Assembly (NCBI GenBank): GCA_905480285.1 | Contig: CAJQPT010000027.1 | Coordinates: 1 to 60,433, forward strand | Reading direction: 5' to 3' | Source of the DNA: an uncultured bacterium | Lineage (GTDB): Bacteria; Planctomycetota; UBA1135; GCA-002686595 | Length of the DNA: 60,433 nt | In this document: positions 41,109 to 50,021 of the stretch, piece after piece | Layout: each line of letters opens with the position of its first letter | How positions within the stretch are numbered: the first letter of the stretch is position 1 | Made by a program: the position numbers and the translations under genes | The notes under the pieces: generated by a model | The model's database searches: none | Seen by the model: the letters and a program-made list of their open reading frames with translations, nothing else | Told to the model about the DNA's origin: nothing

Positions 41109-44100
41109 TCAGAACTTGTACTGGACCCGGAGGTAGTCCAGCGCGGGCCGCGGCGCAGCGAGATCCACACCAGAGTTGTCCACGTCCAGGTTGAACACCG
41201 CCTTGAACCGGATGAAGCCCCAGTCTGCGCTGTTCAAGGCCGAGATGTTCGTCGCGAACGCCGAGAGGTCTCCGTTGCTGAACGAGTCGGTCGGGATCGC
41301 GCTCGGCTCCCCCGTCAGAGGGTTCTCGATCGTGGCGTCGAAGGAAATCTCCACCGAGGTGTTCAGCGGGAAGGCGTCCTCGATGCCTGCCGTACGGAGG
41401 CGGTAGAAGAACGGGACCACCTCGACCTGGACGGTGCCGTTCCCGACACCGAGCGCCACGAGCGTGTCCTCGAGGGTCGTGCCCCGGGGATCAACGACCA
41501 GCGACAGCGCGTCAGCGACGCCGTCGTAGGACCCCGACTGAACGATGAACTCGGTGGCCGCGGGGCCCGCACCGTCTCGGATGCGCACGGCGAACTCTCG
41601 CGTCAGCGCCGGGTTGAGCTTGTAGATGTCATCGAAGCCTGCGCCGGGGAACGTGAACGTCGCCGTGGCACCATCCACCGCCGGCAGCGCGCCGCCAGCG
41701 GGGATCGCCGTGTAGGGGAAGATCGCCGGCAGCTCTGCCGCGACCGTGCCGCTGCGAGGCACCGAGCCAGTGCCCAGGTCGGTGCCGCTGAAGAGCAGTT
41801 CAACCTGCTCTGACACACCACCGGGGTTCAGGCGGGCGAGGCCCAGCGGGATCCAGACCGAGAAGGCCTCGGAGCGCGCACTGAAGAAGGGGATCAGCAC
41901 GTCCGCGGGCTGAGAGGGGCTGGTCCAGCCAATGGGCGGGGGAGCCATCGAGCGCGTCGGGTCAAGGTCGATCCCGTACGTTCCGGTGGCGTTGGGGAAT
42001 TGCAGCTGGGTCGCAGGGTCGGACACGTGGAGCTGGATGATCCCGGGACCACCGTCACCCCCGCCGCCGATGACCGTGCCTTCGGGCGGCTGGATCACCG
42101 CACAGGCGTCGATGTTGTTGCACTGCAGCCAGATGTTCTGGTTCTGCGGCGGGATCGTCGTGTTGCCCTCGAAGTGCGCGATCGGGATCGCGTCCTGGCG
42201 CCACTGAGTGGAGCCGTTCTCGTTGGCGCCGCAGCGGCTGTCCTTGCCGCAGCCACCCTGGCCGCCAAGAGCGCGGAGCGGACGAGTCTCGTGGATGGGG
42301 ACCGCGCCGTCGTCGTCGTAGAAGGCTCCGACCGAGGTCGCAGTCGCCTGCGACTCGATGACGATGGCACCCGCGCTGGAGAGCACGATGTGGCCGCCGG
42401 AACCGCCACCGGAACCGCCGCCGATCCGGTCGAAGAAGATCGAGTTCTCGCCGCCACCGCCGTCGCCGCCGTTGGCCGAGAGCTCGCCGTCGCCGAGGAG
42501 CTCGATGTTGCCAATGGCGAGCACGAGGAGACCGCCGGCACCGCCGCCGCCGCCGGAGCCCTTCTCGTCACCCGTGGGGTTGAAGGGGGTCTGAGGGAAG
42601 GTCGACGTGCGTGAAGCGTCGCCACCGCCACCGCCGCCGGACCCAGCGATCACCCCGGTGAGCTCACCGAGGATCTGCTCGCCATTGGAGGTCAGCAGGG
42701 TGCCAAGGAAGTCGTTGTCGGACCGCTCATCGGTGAACGGCGACGGACCGAGGCTCCCGCCTTGGGCCGGACCCGATCCGGAAACGGCGCCGGTAGCGTC
42801 GGGGCAACCCGTGAAGCCCGGCTCAGCGTCCATACCCACCAGGGTCTGGCATCGAATGAGGCCGGTCGGGGCTCCTGTCTGAACGTCGAATCGGATGTCC
42901 TTTCCGGTGACACCGCCGCCGCCGCCGGCACCGCGCCGGTTCTCGATGGAGCAGGTTCCGGGGGGCGCGAAGGTGGTCTCTCCACCCCCGCCGCCCAGGT
43001 TCGGGATGCCGAAGTAGCCTTCGCCGGGGGCACCCTGCGGAGTCGACTGGGAGGTCAGGAACGAGGCGGCGCCCCCGGCGCCACCACCGGCCTGGCCCTC
43101 GGCACCTTCCTCGGGCTGGTTGGTGGTGTTCAGCGTGCCGACACCTGCGTTGTCTCCGCCGTCGAGCGAGACCTCGCCACGAATCGTGACGGAGCCAGTG
43201 GCGAGAATGGTGCAGGTGTTCGGACCCTGGATCACGAGTCGGCCACCGGCCTCAACAACGAGGTCGTTGACGTCCACGACGCCGTTGAACACCGGCTGGG
43301 TGAAGAAGGGCTCGCCGTTCGGACCCCCGATGATCTGGTCACCGGAAGTGTTCAGGAAAATGGTCTCGCCGGTACGGATGTACCAGTCGAAGTCGCCGCC
43401 CGGGCCGCCAGTACCGTCGAAGTCGAAGGAGGCCGCGAGGACCCCCTCATTCTGAGGAGCCGACCAGCCAGCCCGGGGGAACGCGGAGGCGATCGCCGTG
43501 TCCTCCAGCGAACCCGTGCTCGTTCCGGGCAGGCTGAAGGGAACGAGGATCTCGTCGCTTCCATCATCCTCCGTACCCCCGGCGCCGCCGGGGTTGGCGA
43601 GGGTCGAGGTCATCCGCGCAAAGCTGGTTTGAGTCGCCTGGACGCTGTCGCCTGTGAGGTCCTGGAACCCCTCCTTGACCACGACGCGGAGCGACGCGTC
43701 CTGGGGTACCACGCCACCCGGCGTGACCCGCAGGGAGGAGCCCGTCTGGGTGCAGTTATCGATCAGCGCCACCGCCGAAGGCACCCTGGACCAGTTCACT
43801 CCGTTGTAGCTGTACTGCATCTCAATCAGCTGCGAGTTGACGTTGCTCGTCCCCGCGAACACAGGCTGATTGAAGCGCAGCACGACGGAGAACTGCTGGG
43901 AGACGTCGCTGTAGAGGTTCAGCGGCACGTCGCTGGCAATTCCGCCGAGCTGCGTCAGCGGATCGAACTGAAAGTACTCGGTCGTCCCGTCGCCGAACTC
44001 GACGGCGGACGCGGAGAGCGAGTCGAGGGGCTCACCGTTCAAGCCTCGAACCCGGACCTGCGGCGGGCCTGCGACGACGTCGACGAAGAGCACCAGCGGG

Positions 44101-44582
44101 TCGGTGGACTCCGGCGTCGTGAAGCCGATGTTGAGGCCAACGCCGAGGGCAGCACCCGTCGTACTGAGGACCGTCACCCCTGTCGGATCCGAGACCACGC
44201 GGAGGCTGTACTCGCGTCCTTGCTTGAGACCCCCATTCGAGTTCAGGTTGTCCGTCGGGCAGACCGGCTGAAAGCGCACCGTGCGGAGATCCGACGCGGT
44301 GAACGTCCCGATCGCCGGGCCGCCCTGTGTGTCGACGATCTGAATCGTGCTCAGAGAGACCGTGGAGAAGTCCACGTCCTGGTTGAACTCGATGTCGATG
44401 GCGCGGTTCAGCTGCCAGATCGACCCGTTGAGCACGTTGGAACTCACCACGGCGAAGTCGGACCCGGGGTTGGTGCCTGCACCGCCCCCTGAGTCGCTGC
44501 CGCTGCCGCTGCATGCGACGAGGGTGAGAGCCCCGAGGGAGGCAGTTAGAAAGGCCTGAAGTCGTCGTTGCGGTCGCGGCAT
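41109..44582 (-). CDS. Giant surface lipoprotein with Ig-like and Gly-rich domains (1157 aa)
   Basis: Start at the ATG at 44582, which opens a signal peptide ending LTLVAC (Cys24) followed by an SGSGSDSGGG linker; 29 further codons upstream are not signal-like. Residues about 45-110 are an SbsA/Big_5-type domain (IDIEFNQDVDFSTVSLSTIQIVD), with another around VVLRFNQPVFAGTSN. Then come a strand-rich section (AGGRLVIQGPNTCTILATGSV), several Gly-rich arrays (GGGGGAGGLLVLAIGNI, GGGSGGGSGGHIVLSS) and a C-terminal beta domain ending in Phe (DYLRVQYKF). Closely similar architecture to the product at 26435. Likely a structural, adhesive or S-layer-like surface protein; export beyond the outer membrane is inference. 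Confidence 0.8.
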   Translation of the reverse strand: MPRPQRRLQAFLTASLGALTLVACSGSGSDSGGGAGTNPGSDFAVVSSNVLNGSIWQLNRAIDIEFNQDVDFSTVSLSTIQIVDTQGGPAIGTFTASDLRTVRFQPVCPTDNLNSNGGLKQGREYSLRVVSDPTGVTVLSTTGAALGVGLNIGFTTPESTDPLVLFVDVVAGPPQVRVRGLNGEPLDSLSASAVEFGDGTTEYFQFDPLTQLGGIASDVPLNLYSDVSQQFSVVLRFNQPVFAGTSNVNSQLIEMQYSYNGVNWSRVPSAVALIDNCTQTGSSLRVTPGGVVPQDASLRVVVKEGFQDLTGDSVQATQTSFARMTSTLANPGGAGGTEDDGSDEILVPFSLPGTSTGSLEDTAIASAFPRAGWSAPQNEGVLAASFDFDGTGGPGGDFDWYIRTGETIFLNTSGDQIIGGPNGEPFFTQPVFNGVVDVNDLVVEAGGRLVIQGPNTCTILATGSVTIRGEVSLDGGDNAGVGTLNTTNQPEEGAEGQAGGGAGGAASFLTSQSTPQGAPGEGYFGIPNLGGGGGETTFAPPGTCSIENRRGAGGGGGVTGKDIRFDVQTGAPTGLIRCQTLVGMDAEPGFTGCPDATGAVSGSGPAQGGSLGPSPFTDERSDNDFLGTLLTSNGEQILGELTGVIAGSGGGGGGDASRTSTFPQTPFNPTGDEKGSGGGGGAGGLLVLAIGNIELLGDGELSANGGDGGGGENSIFFDRIGGGSGGGSGGHIVLSSAGAIVIESQATATSVGAFYDDDGAVPIHETRPLRALGGQGGCGKDSRCGANENGSTQWRQDAIPIAHFEGNTTIPPQNQNIWLQCNNIDACAVIQPPEGTVIGGGGDGGPGIIQLHVSDPATQLQFPNATGTYGIDLDPTRSMAPPPIGWTSPSQPADVLIPFFSARSEAFSVWIPLGLARLNPGGVSEQVELLFSGTDLGTGSVPRSGTVAAELPAIFPYTAIPAGGALPAVDGATATFTFPGAGFDDIYKLNPALTREFAVRIRDGAGPAATEFIVQSGSYDGVADALSLVVDPRGTTLEDTLVALGVGNGTVQVEVVPFFYRLRTAGIEDAFPLNTSVEISFDATIENPLTGEPSAIPTDSFSNGDLSAFATNISALNSADWGFIRFKAVFNLDVDNSGVDLAAPRPALDYLRVQYKF

Positions 44583-44730
44583 GGTGGAGATGTTCGCTTG
44601 GGGGGTGTTGAACATTCGGAAGGGAGCAGGCGCGTTCGGCGGCGAGGGGGCGCCGCGCTGAGACGTCAAATTGGGTTCGATGGACTCGGCGTGGAACGCT
44701 CGAGAGAGAGTGGGTTTGAGCTCGAGGAAC

Positions 44731-47700
44731 CTAGTCCTGCGACCAGGTCATCGCGAAGGCGGACAGCTCTGGTGTCTGCACCGTCACGGGGTTGCCCACG
44801 AAGGTCAGGCGCACCTGGTAAAAGCGAGCGTCATTGATCTGACTCACCTCGCTCTTCCAGTCGTCCGAGGCTCCCAGGAAGCTGATCCCCGGGTTCATGG
44901 CGTTGGTGTCGTGGTTGATCGACCCGGCGATGGCTGCCGTATCGACCTCGTTGTAGTAATCGCCGTAGAGGTCGAGCGAGAAGCCGTCCTCGGTGTAATC
45001 GATGATCCCGTTCCCGAGGCCGCCATCATCCGCATCGTTGTCCACCCGATACAGACCACTATTGTCGTAGGTGAACGACTGAGCCCCGCGGAAGTTGACC
45101 GTGATCTCCGTCCCCGGCGGCTGGGCGTTGGCGTCAGGCTCGAGGATCGGCGGGTTGTAGACCCGGGTGCTGAAGTTGGCCTCCGAGGGGATGATCGACT
45201 CGGACCAGATCGAGTAAACCTGGCTCACTCGCGTGATGTAGTCGATGCCGCCGAGGTGGACCGTGTTGTCACGACCGAAGGTCGGCGCCCCGGGGTTGGG
45301 GAGCGAGCCGGGGTTGAACCCGCCGTTGGAGATGCTCTGCGAGTCCGGGTTGACGAAGACCGTCGTTCCGGCCTGGTTCACGCCGCCCGTGCTGAACGCC
45401 CGGAAGTACGGGCGCGAGGACGAGTTCACCGCCAGCGCAAGGACCCACGCGTTGAGGCCAATGGCCTCGGGATCCGGGTAGGTCCTGAACTCCATCAGGA
45501 GCGGTAGACCAGAGGTCTGGACCTGCCCCGGGCGGTAGTAAGGGACGAGCGGCGCTTCGATGCCCAGCGCCAGGAGGTAGGCCTGCGGCTCCACGCCCCC
45601 GTTGGAGATGCCCGCGCGGTCCCGGATCGTTGTGTCCCGCCAGGTGTAGTACGTGAAGTCCTCCGGAGCGATTCCGCGGTTCATCGGGAACGGCAGCAGG
45701 CTCGCGCCCGTGGGGGTCGTGAACAGGTTGCCGGAGTCCACCGTGTAGCCGCGCTCACGCGGGTGAACGGTGATATTCGGAGCCCCAGGGAGGACGTTGC
45801 TGTCGTACTGCGGCCGCAGACCGGAGTTCTGGAACTGGGGGAAGAGGCTGGACGGGTCGATGATCTCGTCCGGAGCGTAGCGGCAGTGCGAAAGCTTGAT
45901 CTCGAACTGGGCGAACGCGTCAGGGGTGATCACCCCGCCGGACGGCTGCCAGTTCAGGCCCTCAACATCGATGTTGAGGTTCTGGGGATCGGTCAGCGAG
46001 AAGCCCGCGTCGCAGTAGCGCCAAAGCGTCTGCATCTTCGAGCCGAAGTTCGAGAGAGGCGTGACGACCCCCTGAGGGAACTGGGTCATCTGCTGCACGA
46101 TCGCCTGGCTCTCGTTGATCGGAACGAAGCTGCGGATCACGGGGCGAGGCCGGATCAGCTGGCGGCCGCTGTCCACAAGGAACTGGCCGCCCCACTCCGG
46201 CTTGTTGCCAAAGGGGGGCTCCTCGTCAATGGAAGTGAAGCGACTCACGCGCCCGCCGGTGAGCTGGGACGATTGTGCCGGGGCGACCACGAGGTCCACG
46301 GCCGGCACCGTCTCGACGATGTTGCCCGCGAGGTCACGCGGCGGGAAGTCATCCCCGACGTTGGCCAACGTGAGGAAGTAGCTCTCAGAGACTCCCTCCT
46401 CGTGCGCCAGGGGCTGGCCGGGGACGAAGGTCACGCGTCGCAAATCAGCGGATTGCCCCACGCTGCCGACCACGTAATCGGAGGTCGGCAGGTTCCCCAC
46501 GGACGGGATCAGCTCACGGGTGAGCGTGAGGGAGTCGAAGGCCGTGAGCGACAGGGGATCCATCGGCTCGCTGAACCGGAAGGTCATCTGAGCGCCTGTG
46601 GAGATCCCGAAGCCAGGGTCCTCGGGGAACCCAACGGCCTGCGGGAGGATCTGCGTGTAGCACTGGGGACGCTGAGCGTCGGGGAGCGGGTCGAACGCCG
46701 TCTGGTAGCTCGCCGGCACCGCGCCGAAGAGCTCCCAGTCGCCAGGGCCGCTCCAAGCTGCGGGATAGCTCAGCAGTTGGACCTGGACGCCAGACACAAG
46801 GCCGCCAACCGGGGGCGGCGCATCAGCGGCCACCTGGGCAAAGACGCCGGACTGGTCAATCACGTCCCCCGGCTGGGGCGGCGACCCGCACAGGGAGGAT
46901 TGGAAGACGATTTGCGGGATCACGAATGAGGTGCTCTCCGGACCGCCAACCTGGGTCGGAGCCATCGGAACGTCAATGGGCGTCGACCCCACGACAACCG
47001 GCGCAAGGCTGTCCCGCAGGAAGCCGTTGAACGGATCGCTGATCAGATCGGGCCGGCCCCCCGAGCGGAATGCGCGGGTGACAGGGCGGGTCGACGACGA
47101 GTTGTCCACCGGGCCGTTGTTGGAGGTCCCCAGCTGGTGATCGGTGATGTTGGAGAGCACGGTGGTGATCCCCTGCGCAGCGTTCGTTCGCGTCGGGATC
47201 CGTAGCTGGGCGTTCGCGTCGCCGAGCACAAGGCTCGGCGGCAGTCCGATCCCGTTGATCACCAGCGGCGGATTCGACGCGAACGCTTCCAGCTCGCTGA
47301 TCGTCAGGTCGATCACGACGCGCGTCGGGAACAGCTGGCCGCCGGGGCCGATGTCACCGTAGAACGCGGACGGGAAGATCCGAGCCTCGAACGGGAACGC
47401 CGGCGGGAGGCCCGTGGCGATCTGGATCGAGTTCCGATTGATGGTGTTGGGGTCGATCAGATCGTCAAACGTCAGCACGACCGCGGAGTTCCGCGGGAGC
47501 ATCGAGAAGACCCCCGATGTGTTGAGGTCCTGGACTTGGATCAGGTCGAGGCCCTCACCAGCGGCCTGCAGAAGGGCGACGAATTCCTCGAGGCCCTCCC
47601 GCGTGGAGACGTCTCTCAGGACGGTGAGGTTCTCCTGTCCGGTGATCGCGTTGATCCCGATCTCGTAGTCCACCTCGTCAGAGGCCAGAGACTGAGGAAT

Positions 47701-47994
47701 CACGAAGTCGTCCCCCATGGGAACCCGCAAGCCGTTCTCGTCCAGGCCAAACAGCTGCACGAGGCGGCCAAACCTGGTGGAGACAAGCCTGACCTCGGTG
47801 GCGCTGCCGCCCGAGTTGGTGTCGGTGAAGTAGAACGTGCCGTCCGTGATCCCCTGGCCGCCCCCAGGCGTGGACTCAGCGGAGGAGCCGCCCCCACATG
47901 CGGTGGCCCCCAAACCCAGGATCAGGCCCGCCAGGAATCGGGGGGCTCGACTGGTTCGGGGCGAGTTGTTGGGCTGATGAGTGGTCATCGGCAT
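44731..47994 (-). CDS. Giant lipoprotein with Ig-like domains (1087 aa)
   Basis: Signal peptide ends LILGLGATAC (Cys33), followed by GGGSS. At least two SbsA/Big_5-type segments are visible (SAVVLTFDDLIDPNTINRNS and QMTFRFSEPMDPLSLTAFDS). The Gly-rich beta-helix arrays of its neighbours are missing. The C-terminal 350 residues are Asn/Tyr/Pro-rich with repeated aromatic strands (FTYYTWRDTTIRD) and a dockerin-like acidic stretch NDADDGGLGNGIIDYTEDG that could bind Ca2+, although it matches no single full consensus. It lies 148 bp upstream of the next giant lipoprotein gene on the same strand, so the two may be cotranscribed. Confidence 0.78.
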   Translation of the reverse strand: MPMTTHQPNNSPRTSRAPRFLAGLILGLGATACGGGSSAESTPGGGQGITDGTFYFTDTNSGGSATEVRLVSTRFGRLVQLFGLDENGLRVPMGDDFVIPQSLASDEVDYEIGINAITGQENLTVLRDVSTREGLEEFVALLQAAGEGLDLIQVQDLNTSGVFSMLPRNSAVVLTFDDLIDPNTINRNSIQIATGLPPAFPFEARIFPSAFYGDIGPGGQLFPTRVVIDLTISELEAFASNPPLVINGIGLPPSLVLGDANAQLRIPTRTNAAQGITTVLSNITDHQLGTSNNGPVDNSSSTRPVTRAFRSGGRPDLISDPFNGFLRDSLAPVVVGSTPIDVPMAPTQVGGPESTSFVIPQIVFQSSLCGSPPQPGDVIDQSGVFAQVAADAPPPVGGLVSGVQVQLLSYPAAWSGPGDWELFGAVPASYQTAFDPLPDAQRPQCYTQILPQAVGFPEDPGFGISTGAQMTFRFSEPMDPLSLTAFDSLTLTRELIPSVGNLPTSDYVVGSVGQSADLRRVTFVPGQPLAHEEGVSESYFLTLANVGDDFPPRDLAGNIVETVPAVDLVVAPAQSSQLTGGRVSRFTSIDEEPPFGNKPEWGGQFLVDSGRQLIRPRPVIRSFVPINESQAIVQQMTQFPQGVVTPLSNFGSKMQTLWRYCDAGFSLTDPQNLNIDVEGLNWQPSGGVITPDAFAQFEIKLSHCRYAPDEIIDPSSLFPQFQNSGLRPQYDSNVLPGAPNITVHPRERGYTVDSGNLFTTPTGASLLPFPMNRGIAPEDFTYYTWRDTTIRDRAGISNGGVEPQAYLLALGIEAPLVPYYRPGQVQTSGLPLLMEFRTYPDPEAIGLNAWVLALAVNSSSRPYFRAFSTGGVNQAGTTVFVNPDSQSISNGGFNPGSLPNPGAPTFGRDNTVHLGGIDYITRVSQVYSIWSESIIPSEANFSTRVYNPPILEPDANAQPPGTEITVNFRGAQSFTYDNSGLYRVDNDADDGGLGNGIIDYTEDGFSLDLYGDYYNEVDTAAIAGSINHDTNAMNPGISFLGASDDWKSEVSQINDARFYQVRLTFVGNPVTVQTPELSAFAMTWSQD

Positions 47995-48498
47995 CGTTAC
48001 GTCGTTGATTCGAAGGACGTCACCTCGTTCGACGCCTCAGAAGCATCGAGCGCGGTGGCCCAGCGGGGGGGGGTAGGGAGTCGCCTATTCGGTGGGAACC
48101 GCAGCGCGACCGGGACCGCAGGCTGCCTCGGGCGGCCTGTGGGTCGAGCATTGTTCCACAGAGTGGACGGGGGTCAAGGGAGCGTACCTGAGCAACCTCT
48201 GTGCCGGAGCCGCGAATCGGCCCCAGATCGTGCCTGAAGCCGCGATCCGGCCCTGAAACACGGTCCGCAGCCCCAGACGCGTGCGGAACCGCACAGCGTC
48301 TGAACCTCCCCCGAGAGGAACCGCCCGGGGCGCCGGGGAAGCGACTGATTCTCCGTCGCGCAGCCTTGCGGCTTCCAGCCGGCCCTCCGGAGCCCCCCCC
48401 CACGGCTCCCTGGAGCGTCCCATGAACCTCCGCCGAGGCCTCACGGGCAGCGAGAGCGGCCCCGCTGCATGGAGTGCGCTCCCCTGCCCGGAGCGGAT
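47995..48498. other. 504-bp intergenic region with imperfect repeats, no gene seen
   Basis: Between pyrB (which ends at 48499) and the giant lipoprotein start at 47994, both leftward. It must carry the end of the pyrB unit and the promoter of the lipoprotein genes. It contains an approximately 30-bp imperfect duplication near 48201 and long C-runs near 48396. The open frames crossing it have no recognisable product. Confidence 0.6.
48201..48259. repeat. 29-30-bp imperfect tandem duplication
   Basis: The units 48201-48229 and 48230-48259 share GTGCC-GA-GCCGCGA-TC-GGCCC. A third, weaker relative follows around 48262. The period is again close to 30 bp. Confidence 0.6.
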
Positions 48499-49962
48499 TC
48501 AGTGCCCCGTCAGGCTGACTGCTGGTCGGAAGCCCGCCTCCACGGCGGCCTCTTCGTTCCCGAAGAACACGAGGTGCTCGGGGAGGATCAGACGGATGGT
48601 CCCCGCTTCGGGCGCGTGGAAGATCCTGGAGCGGGAACAGCCGATGACGGCGTGGGACAGCTCCCGGGTGCAATAGGCGCACGCCACGCGCAGCGGGTCG
48701 CGCTCAAGGATCCGAAAGCGCGGCTCCGCATGCCGGGTCTCCGTGCGCGAGATGCACGACGGGTTCGGGCAGGGATTGGGACCCACGGGGACCCCGTAGG
48801 ACTCGCGCATTTCGGCCGGCTCACCCGCGGACTCGAGAGGCACTCGCCCAAGGAGCCAGGCCAGGATCGCCATCCGGATCGGGACGCCACGCGCCGCCTG
48901 CTTGAAGTAGATGCTCCGGGGGTCCGCGTCGACCTCGTCGCTGATCTCATCTCGCCTCGGCAGGGGGTGCATCACGACCGCGTCCCGCAGGGACTCGGCG
49001 GCCATGGCGCGCTTCTCAAGTCGAAGGTAGGCCGTCTCGGACAGCTCGGTGCCCGAGTGCCGCTCGGTCTGAGGCCGGGTCATGTAGACCGCATCCACGC
49101 TCTGCACCTCCCACCCGCGGGCATCCGTGAAGAGCGAGAGCTGGTGGGGCTTCTGAGGGGTGAGGTACACCGCGTCGCTGTTGGAGGCCAGGTTGCCGAG
49201 CCGTCGCGCATCCGCCCGCATGGGTTCGACCTGGAACTCCTCGTGGAGCCGCTCCACCACGTAGTCAGGGAGCTCGAGGCCAGCCTGAGGAACGCAGACA
49301 ATATTGGCCCCGAACCGGGCCAGGGCGTACGCGAAGGAGTGGACCGTCCGGCTGTACTTGAGGTCACCCGCGAGGACCACGTCCAGACCCTCGATCTTGC
49401 CGCGCTCCACGTGGAGGTTGTAGAGATCGCAGAGCGTCTGGGTCGGGTGTTCGAGGCTTCCGTCGCCGGCGTTGATGACCGGGACCGGTGAGTAGCGTGC
49501 CGCGAGCCTCGCGGCCCCCTCGCTGGGATGGCGGAGGACGATCACGTCCGCGTACCCGCCCCCCACGACCCGGATCGTGTCCGCCAAGGACTCCCCCTTG
49601 ACGACGCTTGAGCTCGTCATCTCCGCGGCGGTCAGGACGCCGCCGCCAAGCCGGAGCATGGCTGACTCGAAGGACAGCCGCGTCCGGGTAGAGGGCTCAT
49701 AGAAGAGGCTCGCCGAGATGAACCCCGGACAGGTATCAGCGAACGCCCGAGGGTCCGCTGCGAAGCGGTCGGCCAGCCGGAAGAGCGCGTGCATCTCAGC
49801 GAGCGAGACGTCGTCAATCGAGACGAGATGCCTCGCCGTGGGCGGGCCCATCCCCGCGCTCGGGGGCCCCCCCGCGCTCGGGGCCAGCGCCCCACCGGGG
49901 GCGCGGTCGCCCTCCGCCTGTTCGGGTTCGCTGCTGCCGTCCGCCGCTGTGTCCTGGGTCAT
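48499..49962 (-). CDS. pyrB: Aspartate carbamoyltransferase fused to PyrI zinc domain and a degenerate Ada-like domain
   Basis: 487 residues from the ATG at 49962, which has GAGGAG nine bases upstream. Residues 1-45 are low complexity. Residues 46-375 are a complete ATCase catalytic chain: YEPSTRTRLSFE (89-100), SVVKGES (119-125), GDGSLEHPTQTLCDLY (167-181), YMTRPQTER and VMHPLPRRDEI (330-340). Residues about 390-435 match the zinc-binding C-domain of the regulatory chain PyrI: CPNPSC and CAYC (Cys398, 403, 428, 431) with nearly the same spacing as in E. coli PyrI; the nucleotide-binding allosteric domain is missing. Residues 439-485 resemble an Ada-type zinc domain (RSRIFHAP, EHLVFFGNEEAAVEAGFRP) whose cysteines are lost. 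It makes carbamoyl-aspartate for pyrimidines. Confidence 0.9.
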   Translation of the reverse strand: MTQDTAADGSSEPEQAEGDRAPGGALAPSAGGPPSAGMGPPTARHLVSIDDVSLAEMHALFRLADRFAADPRAFADTCPGFISASLFYEPSTRTRLSFESAMLRLGGGVLTAAEMTSSSVVKGESLADTIRVVGGGYADVIVLRHPSEGAARLAARYSPVPVINAGDGSLEHPTQTLCDLYNLHVERGKIEGLDVVLAGDLKYSRTVHSFAYALARFGANIVCVPQAGLELPDYVVERLHEEFQVEPMRADARRLGNLASNSDAVYLTPQKPHQLSLFTDARGWEVQSVDAVYMTRPQTERHSGTELSETAYLRLEKRAMAAESLRDAVVMHPLPRRDEISDEVDADPRSIYFKQAARGVPIRMAILAWLLGRVPLESAGEPAEMRESYGVPVGPNPCPNPSCISRTETRHAEPRFRILERDPLRVACAYCTRELSHAVIGCSRSRIFHAPEAGTIRLILPEHLVFFGNEEAAVEAGFRPAVSLTGH

Positions 49963-50021
49963 TCGCGCCATCTCCTCGAGCAGGGTCCCGTGGAGTAGAC
50001 CTTGCGCCCGCGCCTGAGAAG

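Noticed and set aside
42762-44492. 576-codon plus-strand open frame
   Set aside because: Antisense to the Gly-rich lipoprotein at 41109; low-complexity Arg/Glu/Val composition and no family match visible.
48020-48682. 220-codon minus-strand frame upstream of the giant lipoprotein gene
   Set aside because: It overlaps the end of pyrB out of frame, is Arg/Gly/Pro-rich and has no supporting motif.
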